Assembly: GCA_030374805.1 (NCBI GenBank)
Contig: JARGSG010000242.1
Coordinates: forward strand, 1 to 26,470
Direction of reading: 5' to 3'
Source of the DNA: Gracilaria gracilis
Lineage: Eukaryota; Rhodophyta; Florideophyceae; Gracilariales; Gracilariaceae
DNA: 26,470 nt
Positions 11,197 through 20,779 of the stretch are shown here, one piece after another. The translations under genes and the position numbers were made by a program. How positions within the stretch are numbered: the first letter of the stretch is position 1; each line of letters starts with the position of its first letter. The notes below the pieces were generated by a model. The model searched no databases, was not told the DNA's origin, and saw nothing but the letters and a program-made list of their open reading frames with translations.

Positions 11197-12484
11197 TAAA
11201 TGAAGCTCAGTTTTCTTTCTTTGAGGCTAACGGTCCCTTACATGTTTCATTTTTCTTTGTCAAATTGTGTAGCCTTGGTTAGCAATGGAACTTATATTCC
11301 CTTTTTGTGGGAGGGATTGATATGGGGATCTTGTTTTTCCGCTCCATGGTGTTCGGGATGGATTTCTTTTCGTTATGTTAGGGGGAATTTGTCGCGCATA
11401 GATCCTGAAAGGATCTTAAATGTTGTGGAATGATGAACAGGACATGATGAAGAAGACTGGCAATGATCTATGTGGTATTTACCAGACGAGGAATTGAACT
11501 GCGCTATGAAGTTTTTGGGCCAGTGGCGTATCCAATTTAATGCCCGAAGCTTAGGAGGGCTCATATTTTATTCCCCATCAGATGACCTGTTTTCGTGAAT
11601 TAATTAACACCACAAGGTCTCTCGCAGAGAAGGTGGGGGCAATTAATTATTTGTACGATAATCCTGATAACAAGTTGGAGAGCCATACATGATTGCAAAC
11701 ATGATTTGCAAAAATCCTCGCAACTCTGATTGGAATATGCGACGTGGCTTTTATTGGGGTCAATTGAAATCACAAGAACGGTTGATAACCTTTTGGCCTT
11801 CAAGTTCGCTGTTTTACTACTTGGCTGCTCTCTCTCAATATAGGTAGAATGAAGGAAGAAATTTCACATGGGATGAGATGAAGTCGGCCTTTCATCTAAA
11901 GATGAATAAATAATTTCGTAAAGCAATGGTGAGACAAATGAGACAAATGAAACGCACAAGTATACAAGAACTTATGGATGAAACTTGATGAAGGCATCCG
12001 AGAAAAGCTATGAAAGTGAGAACGCTATAGATGCGACCGTGAGCCAATTTTCATAAAACACTAGAGCCGGATACTAACAAATATGAAAGAATTGTAGGAA
12101 ATTGTAATGTGATGGATTGGGCATTGGAGGATTTTAAAGTAAGAAAAGCAACGAAGTCTAAATATAAAATAGAAGTGGGAAGAAATCGCACCGTTACGAC
12201 TTCTTTTTCGATCGGAAAGAAATCGCAGCATGAGCGGCCACTCAAAATGAAAATGAAAAATGCTGATTACAATTCACAGCCTGCTTCTTCTCACACCTGG
12301 AGATGGCAGCACAAGCAATTCAACGTTAGAGGATACTAAAAACGAAATAGGAAAGCTGCATACGGTTGAACGAAACCATCAAGAAGAAGGCGTTGAACGA
12401 AACTATCAAGAAGAAAGCGGTGCCCATGGATACGAAGTTAAAAGAAAAATTGAGGAGAAAAAGGCGGCATTACAAACATTTTAA
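11197..12484 (+). pseudogene. Degenerate plus-strand coding remnants, left flank of copy 2
   Basis: This is the counterpart of 62-1302. The 77-codon stretch (11200-11433) is kept with only three residue changes. The VMDWALEDF stretch stays open for longer here (12109-12339, continuing through KNADYNSQPASS). The tail at 12260-12484 ends KRKIEEKKAALQTF. The frame differs from copy 1 because of extra bases in A runs. Combining the copies suggests one plus-strand protein with a charged coiled-coil C-terminus. No family recognised. Confidence 0.35.
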
Positions 12485-12669
12485 TAAAGCTACCGGCGTA
12501 CCTGAGGTATTCAAGGGCCCTGAGAGTTGCCCTTTCCAATGAATGGATGTCCTCCACCTCCTTTTTCAGACCACCTTTGAAAAGTCCCCAACTTTTTCCG
12601 ACTATTCATTGTATACCTGTCATGAAACATGTAACTGTTTAACCTCAAGGAAGCGATTCCAAACCTCGC

Positions 12670-12678
12670 TATATAAAG
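12670..12678 (+). promoter_or_regulatory. TATA-like box, copy 2
   Basis: TATATAAAG is followed by the same CA-rich leader as in copy 1 (1517-1525). Its conservation is expected from the recent duplication and does not by itself prove function. Confidence 0.3.
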
Positions 12679-12948
12679 AGATTTGAGTTCACTACTAATT
12701 CTTTCGATTCCCCAACGAGAACAACACTCACCATCGAAACAGAAACCCATCTGTAGATACCCTATTTCATGGTTATTCCATAGTCGTAGTGTTCCTCTTC
12801 CGCACAGAAAGGCAATTTTCGATGCTAATTGCACCTCCTAACATTAAACTATTCTCACGGCCGTCATAGTGAAAAAAATAGATAACCCTCTTCACAAAAG
12901 AGAACCAAACGTCAAACTGAATATCGAAAATCCTTTATAACCAATAGC

Positions 12949-15126
12949 TACTTTTCAACCAGACAAGTTTCCCAATCTTGCTGGTCAAGTCTGTTGAACC
13001 CTGGAGTAAAGCTATATCCACTGAACTTCAGAAATTCGAAACTCATAAACGCTTCCTTCCATAACATCCAATGCTTTACAAAACAGCCATTATTGCGAAC
13101 ATCTGTTCAAAACTGTTGAAAACAGCCAGCATTGTGGAGATCCTTCAAACTGTTCGAGAATAGATGGCACCCGTTAGTAGTACATAATACACATGGTGAA
13201 GAATTGCTGATGTCTGTACTCTATATGCCGTAAATTACTTTAGTAAACGTGGGATACGTGTGAAGTGCAAAAAGGTGTTTTACACGTGGCACTTCGACTC
13301 TCCTTTCACTGTAGCCGGTGTCCGTTTCATTAAAGTTGCATTTGTGGGCCACTTGTGCGCGATATAATTTCAGGTGCCACATGACGGAGCCATGTCCTAG
13401 GACATGGCGAAAACTTGGTTCATGATCGTGCAAAGCGCGCGGGATGTTTCCAAAAAATTGGTATTTATTTACAAAAACTTTTTTTGAGAATTCCGTGATG
13501 CTTTTCACCAGGACAAGTTTCCCCAATCTTGCTGGTCAAGTCGGCTGAACCCTGGAGTAAAGCTATATCCACTGAACTTCAGAAATTCGAAACTCATAAA
13601 CGCTTCCTTCCATAACATCCAATGCTTTTACAAAACAGTCATTATTGTGAACATCTGTTCAAACTGTTGAAAACATCCAGCATTGTGGAGATCCTTCAAA
13701 ACCGTTCGAGAATAGATGGCACCCGTTAGTAGTACATAATACACATGGTGAAGAATTGCTGATGTCTGTATCTATATGCCGTAAATTACTTTAGTAAACG
13801 TGGGATACGTGTGAAGTGCAAAAAGGTGTTTTACACGTGGTCTTTTCGACTCTCCTTTCACTGTAGCCGGTGTGCGTTTCATTAAAGTTGCATTTGTGGG
13901 CCACTTGTGCGTGATATAATTTCAGGTGCCACATGACGGAGCCATGTCCTAGGACATGGCGAAAACTTGGTTCATGTTCGAGCAAAGCGCGCGCGGATGT
14001 TTCCAAAAAATTGGTATTTTATTTACAAAAACTTTTTTTGAGAATTCCGTGATGCTTTTCAACCAGACAAGTTTCCCAATCTTGCTGGTCAAGTCGGCTG
14101 AACCCTGGAGTAAAGCTATATCCACTGAACTTCAGAAATTCGAAACTCATAAACGCTTCCTTCCATAACATCCAATGCTTTACAAAACAGCCATTATTGT
14201 GAACATCTGTTCAAACTGTTGAAAACAGCCAGCATTGTGGAGATCCTTCAAACCGTTCGAGAATAAATGGCACCCGTTAGTAGTACATAATACAACATGG
14301 TGAAGAATTGCTGATGTGTGTATCTATATGCCGTAAATTACTTTAGTAAACGTGGGATACGTGTGAAGTGCAAAAAGGTGTTTTACACGTGGTCTTTCGA
14401 CTCTCCTTTCACTGTGGCCGGTGTCCGTTTTCATTGAAATTGCACTTGTGGGCCACTTGTGCGCGATATAATTTCAGGTGCCACATAACGGAGCCATGTC
14501 CTAGGACATGGCGAAAACTTGGTTCATGTTCGTGCAAAGCGCGCGGGATGTTTCCAAAAAATTGGTATTTATTTACAAAAACTTTTTCTGAAAATTCCGT
14601 GATGTAAGAACATGAACCACTTTTTCATGGTGTCCTAGGACATGAAGCATTCAAGTTATATTTTGGGACAAGAGCCCCTGGTCATACACCATGGACGAAT
14701 GCGGGACGCGGAGCAATGTGTTGAGGAGGCCATGTCCTAGGACATGGCGAAAACTTGGTTCATGTTCGTGCAAAGCGCGCGGAATGTTTCCAAAAAATTG
14801 GTATTTATTTACAAAAACTTTTTCTGAAAATTCCGTGATGCAAAGAACATGAACCACTTTTTCATGGTGTCCTAGGACATGAAGCATTCAAGTTATATTT
14901 TGGGACATAGAGCCCCTGGTCATACACCATGGACGAATGCGGACGCGGAGCAATGTGTTGAGGGGGCCATGTCCTAGGACATGGCGAAAAACTTGGTTCA
15001 TGTTCGTGCAAAGCGCGCGGGATGTTTCCAAAAAAATTGGTATTTATTTACAAAAACTAAAACTTTTTCTGAAAATTCCGTGATGCAAGAACATGAACCA
15101 CTTTTTCATGGTGTCCTAGGACATGG
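12949..15126. repeat. Compound satellite array, copy 2
   Basis: Same architecture as 1796-6220 but shorter: palindromes start at 13389, 13941, 14493, 14729 and 14966 (spacings 552, 552, 236, 237). The extra bases over the 547/235 spacing of copy 1 are single-base insertions. The array begins with an A tail and ends with the same truncated B tail (GTGTCCTAGGACATGG then TTCCACCCC). The contraction relative to copy 1 may be real unit loss or a collapsed assembly. Confidence 0.93.
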
Positions 15127-15836
15127 TTCCACCCCGTGTTGAAGTTGTACACTTCAAGACTCCGCCCAGAAGCCATCCTGATTTATTGTGCTTATTCCTG
15201 TATTCCTTAAAACCAAGATTTCTATTATGCACAAACGTGACATATTGGTCTTTGCAAGCGCCCCGTACTCACTTCATTGCGTAGGCTAAATCGTATAACA
15301 CGCCTTGCCACTACCGAAACTACACCAAGGGTTCCATGCGCAACGGCGGCGAAAAGCAACACGACGACTTGAACACCTCAATTCGTGAAATCTGCTCTAA
15401 AAAGGATTCCGCGCCAAATCTCTACCGTGGTCGTTGTTGTTTCGATTGAAGTGCAGGGAGTGGAAGGGAAGGAGAAGGAGCGGTTCGCAGTGTGAGATAT
15501 AAACAATGTGGAAATAAACTATGGTGTTGGCTACGCATGATGGTGCCTCGGAACGGGACTGTACTGGCGGGGCAAAGAAAGATGTCATCTTCGCATCTTC
15601 TAGATGACATCTTGTAGCGAATCTTAAAATAAAACTTGTGCGAAAAACGAAAAAATCCTAATTCCAAAACACACGAATGAAAAACATGTTCCAAGCAAGC
15701 CGTTGCGAAGGTACCCTCAAAACCCATTTCGTGCTCTAGATCGGCACTTCCTCGTCCGATTCACTCGGAGAGCGACCCGAGCGGCGGAGCACATTCGAAT
15801 TTTCTTCCCGTTGGAGAGTCTCATATCACACAGAAA
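15127..15836. promoter_or_regulatory. Spacer and probable 5' region of the Myb gene, copy 2
   Basis: Same ~700-base spacer as 6221-6922. The hairpin lies at 15579-15613. The GC-rich stretch at about 15750-15800 and the run TCTCATATCACACAGAAA directly before the ATG are the likely leader. No gene seen. Confidence 0.4.
15579..15613. other. 12-bp perfect hairpin, copy 2
   Basis: The inverted repeat AAGATGTCATCT / AGATGACATCTT has an 11-base loop and is identical to that at 6670-6704, about 220 bases before the Myb start codon. Confidence 0.6.
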
Positions 15837-17505
15837 ATGTCTGGTAAGAACTGGATGTCCGAGGAGGACCAGCAATTGCGGGACGCAGCCTTAGAGGAAG
15901 CACATAGTGGCTCTGGGAAGCACTTGGAGCTCAATTTCTGGGAGACTTTGGCAAATAATCAACTTCTTCCTCGGGATCGGAATCCGGGAGAGTGTTGGGA
16001 GAGATACAAGAAGATTAGTGAGGAACATACGAATTTTCCCCGGAAAAAGGCGAGGACCTCACAAGATATCATCCCCTTGGGTCAATTTAGGGACGGAGGT
16101 GGAGATTCAGAGGAGATAACAGCCCAGTTTGAGGCCAGAGACACCGTGGCTGCCAAGTCCGCAGTTCCAGTGAAATCTCTTGGGGCGGTTATTAATTTCT
16201 GCGGCAGTGAACGTCACTTTCGCGAAAGCTTCCATGAAGAACATCGTGAGCGGAAAGAGTTTGTGAATCTTGAATATGGAGGTCGCTCGAAAGAAGATCT
16301 TGAACGGAAAGAGCTTGTGAATCGTGAAGGTGGAGGTCATTCGAAGAAACATCGTGAACGGAAAGAGCTTGCAAAACTTGAAAATTTAGGTCCTGCAACA
16401 TGTGACCGAGGTTCTGAGCCTCAGCTGAAAGAGAATGTGGACTTCCCGCAAGTGGTCAGCTGTCTTCTCTCAGTAGCGGAATTGCCTGGCATTCGCAAAG
16501 TTCTTGATGTTGGAATGTCCGGGAAGTTTATTGAAGAGTGCGTGAAGAAGTGCTACGGGATAAAACAAGCTGGAATTCTTCGAGAGCATCTCTCAGCTAA
16601 AGTACAATGCATGGAAGCGAAAGGCCTAGTTTTCACGCTTAGGAACGACATGCAATTGAATGAAATCTCTGAGAAACAACTCTATTCTCTACTAGATAGG
16701 AGCACATACATCTTCATTAATGGAAGTAACAGTGCTTTGACAACAAGACTGTTTAGAGCTGTTATCTCTCTGGTGAAATCCACCGTTCTTAGTGGCTCAG
16801 GTGAAGTTCATGTGCTGAAAAAGCTGGGTTCGAATTGCAAATCTCGTTTTGTGAAATGGAAGCCTTTCTTGAATGAAGACATCTTCAGGAGCGAAATGAA
16901 GTCATTGAAAGAGTATATGATCGAAAGGTACAATGGGGCCAGAGGGTTGTCTATTGACCAGTTAGGTGTTTCATCCCTGTTAACCTCCGTCCAACATATC
17001 ATTGACAGGGAGGAGGAGAAACTTGATGAAGTTTTCACCAATATAATTTGCCTCGGTCAAGAAACGGAGAAGAATTTGGCCAGCAACCTTGATAAAGTGA
17101 AAGGCAATGAGGCTGATGAGATATTGAAGATTCATCTGTTTTCTGACGATGATTCAGATGATGGTGTTGCTCAGAAGAGATCAAGGACCAGTAAGGAAAA
17201 AAAAGAGATCTCTTGGGTGGAACCAAAAGTTTTCAACTACGGGCGAGGCCTCTGAACTGCAACTGAGGACTGGTTCATTCTCACCCAGGGAAGACAAATT
17301 ACTACGCCAAGGTATTGAACAGTATGGAGTCGGGAGCTGGAGTCGTATGCAGAAGGAGTTGTTTATTCCAAATGGATTTGTACGACTTCAAACCAGTCTA
17401 AAGGATAGAGCCCGAATGCTAGGATACGTGAGCATCAGAAAGAGGAGGACGAAAAGGAAGGCAGTTTCTCCTCCCCTACTGGAGTTTGACGATAGTAGTT
17501 CCTGA
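15837..17505 (+). CDS. SANT/Myb + TRF-like Myb DNA-binding protein (one frameshift)
   Basis: The first 472 codons are open from ATG (15837) to a stop at 17255. Residues 5-60 form a SANT/Myb-like domain with tryptophans at 6, 35 and 54 (WMSEEDQQLRDAAL... NFWETLA... ECWERYKKI). Residues 139-185 are a charged 18-residue repeat (RERKEFVNLEYGG...), about 2.7 copies. Residues 200-430 are probably helical, with an acidic FSDDDSDDG stretch near 435-443. An eight-A run at 17196-17203 shifts the frame; copy 1 has seven. With seven, the protein runs on to 17505, giving about 555 residues, and gains a C-terminal Myb-like domain: FSPREDKLLRQGIEQYG, GSWSRM, then LKDRARML. The last resembles the telobox LKDKWRNL of telomere-repeat-binding factors, with the first and last Trp replaced. 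A nuclear DNA-binding protein is likely. The target may be the nearby palindromes (inference). Confidence 0.75.
17196..17203 (+). other. Frame-deciding A8 homopolymer
   Basis: There are eight A here and seven at the same place in copy 1 (8292-8298). Eight A ends the frame at 17255 (NYGRGL stop). Seven A leads into the C-terminal Myb-like domain. A sequencing or polishing error is the simplest cause; a real mutation or programmed slippage are alternatives. Confidence 0.8.
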
Positions 17506-17530
17506 GTGGCCCTCTCCACTTGAGGAAAGA

Positions 17531-17683
17531 ATGAAAAAGAAGTTCACGATTCAAATACATATACCTGAAAGCATTTTCAATGGTTTAGATCGGTGTGATA
17601 ATGCGAGCGCGCTAGAGAACACGCCAGATTCAGCAGCTGAAGCCAGACGCTTTCAGGAAGCTTTAGTATTCTTGGATAGGTGA
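17531..17683 (+). other. Short ORF, candidate first exon of the orphan gene
   Basis: ATG at 17531 opens about 50 codons (MKKKFTIQIHIPESI... ARRFQEALVFLDR) with protein-like composition, ending at TGA 17681. AG|GTGATT at 17679/17680 could be a 5' splice site and CTCCTTTTAG ending at 17810 a good polypyrimidine 3' splice site, giving a 131-base intron. The next frame would then read FFVPRHPNHYDVPYTFF... to a stop near 17919. That frame is one base out of register with the long orphan frame, so either one indel lies near 17919 or the model is wrong. The frame is also open upstream, overlapping the end of the Myb gene. Confidence 0.3.
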
Positions 17684-17815
17684 TTATTTTGTTTTCTTAC
17701 GGTACTTTTTGTAAAAAATCGTAATCGTGCACAAACGCAGGCCGTCTAGTCGTTCATTCTCTCATACTCTCCTGGATCTCTGCAACCGAAAAACCGATCC
17801 CTCCTTTTAGTTTCT

Positions 17816-19075
17816 TTGTTCCGAGGCATCCGAATCATTATGATGTCCCATATACATTCTTCAACGAAGGAGAGAATGCCCATTCTCCTTTCGTTGTACA
17901 ACGATCCTTCGTGTATCAAGAATGAAAGTCTGCCACCTGACACCTGGTTACCACAGTTTCTGTTGGATGTCGCGAATGGAAACGTATGTCCGCAATTTCT
18001 ATTGGTTTCCCCCGATCAACGTTACCACAGGCTTGGGTTTCTTGTGAAACGTGAAGGCAAAGTATGCTTCCAGTTTAACCGATCTCGTGTTTCTAGAACA
18101 ATCAGCCACTACGAATATTCTAGTGAAAACAAACGACTTCTGGACTACTACTCTTCACGAAATGACAAAGTTCTTACGTTCTTGAAAGGAGAGCTGAAAT
18201 TTATGCCAAGGACCAAGGTTTGCCACTATGAACAATGGATCGGAGGCATAGTTTTACAGCGCGCTCTTGAAACACAGCTCATCTTTGCATCGCTCTCGTG
18301 TAACACCAAATTACTGGAAGCATGTAGGTGGGCGCAGAAAAACTCTTTAACTTCGCAACGAGGATTCGCTGGGGCTCCCAGTTTCGACCCATGCTACTTG
18401 GCTTGGGTACCGGCCCCAAAGCCCGAATCTATAATTTCCTGGTTGGATTATCTATCTCTACCACATTCTGTTGACGAAAGTACTCAACTAGAACGGATCT
18501 TCACATATCAAGGCAGTGGTACGTACTGCTGGCGCCCGATTTCGTTTCTGAGCATGTCGAAAGGGACGAAGAAAAGCCTTGGTTATGGTGAAGGAGAAGA
18601 CACTTGTGTAAGCGTTCTAATTAACTCTAGGAGATATGAAGGCTGGTTACGCTCAGAACCGAAGCAAGTAGTCTCTACGAAACCTAGGTCTCTTGTTGCC
18701 TCGAAGGTAAGGGCGAAGCTTTTTGTCAAGTTCCGTTTCGGCGAGCAGTCTCTAAAAGGATGGGGCACAAGTTATTGCTTCTGTGAAATGGATATGGAAA
18801 ACACTCTGTGCCTTTTCCTCCTTCCAAACTCTTTGAAGCAACACCTCGCTCAACACAACTATGCTCTACATAATGGTTTGGAGAGAAAATCAATGGTCTC
18901 TCACGACTGGATAGGCAGGCTAAATGAAGATATTGAAGAATCTTTAACCAATATCTGTGATATAAGAAAGATATATGGTGTCCCTGCGAAGCTGATTTTG
19001 CAAAAAAAAGCTTCATCTATTCTTCTGATCTTATTCAATGACTTCTGCCCTCGAAGCCACTGCAAAAGTAAGTAG
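17816..19075 (+). CDS. Orphan protein, ~410-419 residues
   Basis: The frame is open from before 17816 to 19075. The first in-frame ATG is at 17840; the codon at 17816 is TTG, so the true start is uncertain and an upstream spliced exon is possible (17531-17679). No family recognised. Visible features are a hydrophobic, aromatic-rich N-terminal third (LPQFLLDVANGN...), a block with GIVLQRALETQLIFASLSC, a WVPAPKPESIISWLDYLSLP stretch, a conserved-looking FRFGEQSLKGWGTSYCFCEM and a basic C-terminus. I see no signal peptide, no zinc-finger spacing and no catalytic motif I can name. Its last 45 bases overlap the 3' end of the convergent peptidase gene. By position it could be the transposase-like or structural partner of the Myb and peptidase genes, but that is only context. 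Confidence 0.6.
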   Translation: MFRGIRIIMMSHIHSSTKERMPILLSLYNDPSCIKNESLPPDTWLPQFLLDVANGNVCPQFLLVSPDQRYHRLGFLVKREGKVCFQFNRSRVSRTISHYEYSSENKRLLDYYSSRNDKVLTFLKGELKFMPRTKVCHYEQWIGGIVLQRALETQLIFASLSCNTKLLEACRWAQKNSLTSQRGFAGAPSFDPCYLAWVPAPKPESIISWLDYLSLPHSVDESTQLERIFTYQGSGTYCWRPISFLSMSKGTKKSLGYGEGEDTCVSVLINSRRYEGWLRSEPKQVVSTKPRSLVASKVRAKLFVKFRFGEQSLKGWGTSYCFCEMDMENTLCLFLLPNSLKQHLAQHNYALHNGLERKSMVSHDWIGRLNEDIEESLTNICDIRKIYGVPAKLILQKKASSILLILFNDFCPRSHCKSK

Positions 19076-20779
19076 ACGGGGAACGGAGAAAACAGAATTG
19101 TTCTTCTGAAATGCAGTCCGCAGCGTCATTCCTTTGGGTTTCCCACCATCATTTGTGCCGTCGTAAAAGTAGATTCTGTCTTTGCCGTTAGTGGCCTTGA
19201 ACAGAACGCCTGAAATAAAGTGAGTTTCGGAAGATTTAAGTTCGTATCCTAAGAATGCCAGAATTTTCAACTCATATCCATTGGAAGAAAATGTACGGGT
19301 TTCACCAAGAAGCTCTTTAAGTACTTGAACATTTGGGTTTGAAACTTTTTCATCTAGGTGAAATACAAGGCATCCTTCAACCACACGGCCGTTCTTGAGA
19401 ATAACGAGGTCGTGAAGAAATTCAGCAAAAGTAGATGAAGTCTTGCGATCCCTCAAGCAATCTTTCAAGCAATCATCAGATATCATTATCCTCCTGAACT
19501 CCAATTGAGATAGTAAGCTACAGTGTCCCTTTGCGCCGAGCAGTCTTGGGAGGATATACCAAACTACTTCGTTTATGTTCAAGAAGGGATTTTTCTTACA
19601 TGGGTCCCAAAAACGAGGAAGGGGCTTTCCTCTTGGCCTGTAAAAGCTCGAAAGATCTTGGATTAGAACTCGCAAGTAGTTCGAGATTCGCTGATGAAAA
19701 CGTTCACGGTAGTGATTCACTCCAATTGAGAATAAACTTTGCATTATGACGCACACCACTATAGCTCCTGGAGCTTTGAAGGCGTACGATATCCCATTAT
19801 CGGTCTTCCCGAAAAGTTCCTTCTTAAAAAGCATCCAATAGAGGTGTGGGAAGATGAACAGAAGTGAATCTAAGGCACACGAATTATCGAAATACAAACA
19901 CCCACGCTTGTCCTTGAGAGATACTGATCGGGCTCTAATACCATCTGCCGTACAAAGATGCTCGAAAAACTGCTGGCCTTTGGTTTGCAACAAGAGCATA
20001 CGATTCCTTTCATATGCGTGCCAATCATTCTTCAGAATGGATTCAAATCCACTCATCTGAAGTTTGATAGACTTCTGGTATGAACGATCATTTTCAACCA
20101 TTTCCAAAGGTAGCAGAAGCTTGTAAAGCTCACCAGCATTTGACACATCCCACGGGTGTCCGCTTTTCATGATCGAGCACAGATACCACTCGTCCTTGTT
20201 TGCCCATTCGAAACCTTTGCGATTCAGATGTGTTGGCAAAAGAAAGTTTCCATGCTTTGCCAAAAGGTAAAAGAAGTTGAGATGAAATGTGTCACAGAGT
20301 GATGGGGAATTTTGGAGAACCTCATTTTGGCGATGTGTACCAATAACATCTGCAGAGAAGAAAACGCCTTTCAGACTGGTATACTTCAATCCATCATTCA
20401 ACGTTTGAGCTGTTAGCTCAGCTGCTTTCTGTATTTCCGGTACAATGCCTTCGGGTCTAATCCCTGGATGCTCTAATTTGTGACTCGACTCGTCTTTCTG
20501 CTTTTGCAAATCAGAGGACGAGTCAACAATTAGTTCATCTAGATTCCATTCAGACCCAGACCCATGGGCATCGCCACTAGATCTTCCGTCGGCGCTCGAA
20601 CAATCATCGCGTTCGTATTCTGAAGAAGAATCGCCCAATGAAATCAAGAGGTATTCGTTCTCGCTTTCTGAATCCGTCGCTGGCATTTGCTCTGCTTCAA
20701 GTGGTTTATGACACTGCCGTACTGCCTTGTTATACTCCGAAATAACACGATCAATATCTGGGTTTTTCGACAGGTCCAA
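19031..20779 (-). CDS. USP/USPL1-like cysteine peptidase
   Basis: The frame is open for 582 codons. Codon 1 is TTG with no in-frame ATG before residue 32, and an in-frame TGA lies just upstream. Coding-like sequence (DIDEKLISTLCSLTLR) continues beyond it to about 20890, so the true N-terminus probably lies further upstream behind a frame break or intron. Residues 35-90 are acidic and Ser-rich. The catalytic part is C-terminal: Cys box FDNSCALDSLLFIF (Cys301), His box SSETHFISGVLF (His520), then DRIYFYDG (Asp540). This order and the NxCxLDxxL pattern match ubiquitin/SUMO-specific proteases of the USP and USPL1 (C98) type. Likely role: deubiquitinase or deSUMOylase-like peptidase. Such peptidases are also cargo of several eukaryotic DNA transposons. 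It is tail-to-tail with the orphan gene. Confidence 0.65.
   Translation of the reverse strand: MDLSKNPDIDRVISEYNKAVRQCHKPLEAEQMPATDSESENEYLLISLGDSSSEYERDDCSSADGRSSGDAHGSGSEWNLDELIVDSSSDLQKQKDESSHKLEHPGIRPEGIVPEIQKAAELTAQTLNDGLKYTSLKGVFFSADVIGTHRQNEVLQNSPSLCDTFHLNFFYLLAKHGNFLLPTHLNRKGFEWANKDEWYLCSIMKSGHPWDVSNAGELYKLLLPLEMVENDRSYQKSIKLQMSGFESILKNDWHAYERNRMLLLQTKGQQFFEHLCTADGIRARSVSLKDKRGCLYFDNSCALDSLLFIFPHLYWMLFKKELFGKTDNGISYAFKAPGAIVVCVIMQSLFSIGVNHYRERFHQRISNYLRVLIQDLSSFYRPRGKPLPRFWDPCKKNPFLNINEVVWYILPRLLGAKGHCSLLSQLEFRRIMISDDCLKDCLRDRKTSSTFAEFLHDLVILKNGRVVEGCLVFHLDEKVSNPNVQVLKELLGETRTFSSNGYELKILAFLGYELKSSETHFISGVLFKATNGKDRIYFYDGTNDGGKPKGMTLRTAFQKNNSVFSVPRLLTFAVASRAEVIE

Larger units (their letters stand above)
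11136..19917. repeat. Tandem duplication, copy 2
   Basis: This is the direct repeat of 2-11013, same gene order, with a shorter satellite (three A and two full B units). It begins TTTCTGGGTTCAGGAGG like base 2 and stays homologous to 19917, after which only copy 2 continues with the N-terminal half of the peptidase gene. From 11136 to about 15800, copy 2 carries many extra single bases relative to copy 1 (for example GTGGGGGC versus GTGGGC near 11635). From about 15850 onward the excess bases are in copy 1. Confidence 0.93.

Noticed and set aside
16437..17100. TRFH dimerisation domain in the middle of the Myb protein
   Set aside because: The segment looks helical and sits where a TRFH domain would be expected, but I can see no diagnostic motif, so no call is made.
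17196..17203. Programmed ribosomal frameshift in the Myb gene
   Set aside because: The A run could slip, but copy 1 has one A fewer and reads through without any shift. A base-count error in copy 2 is simpler.
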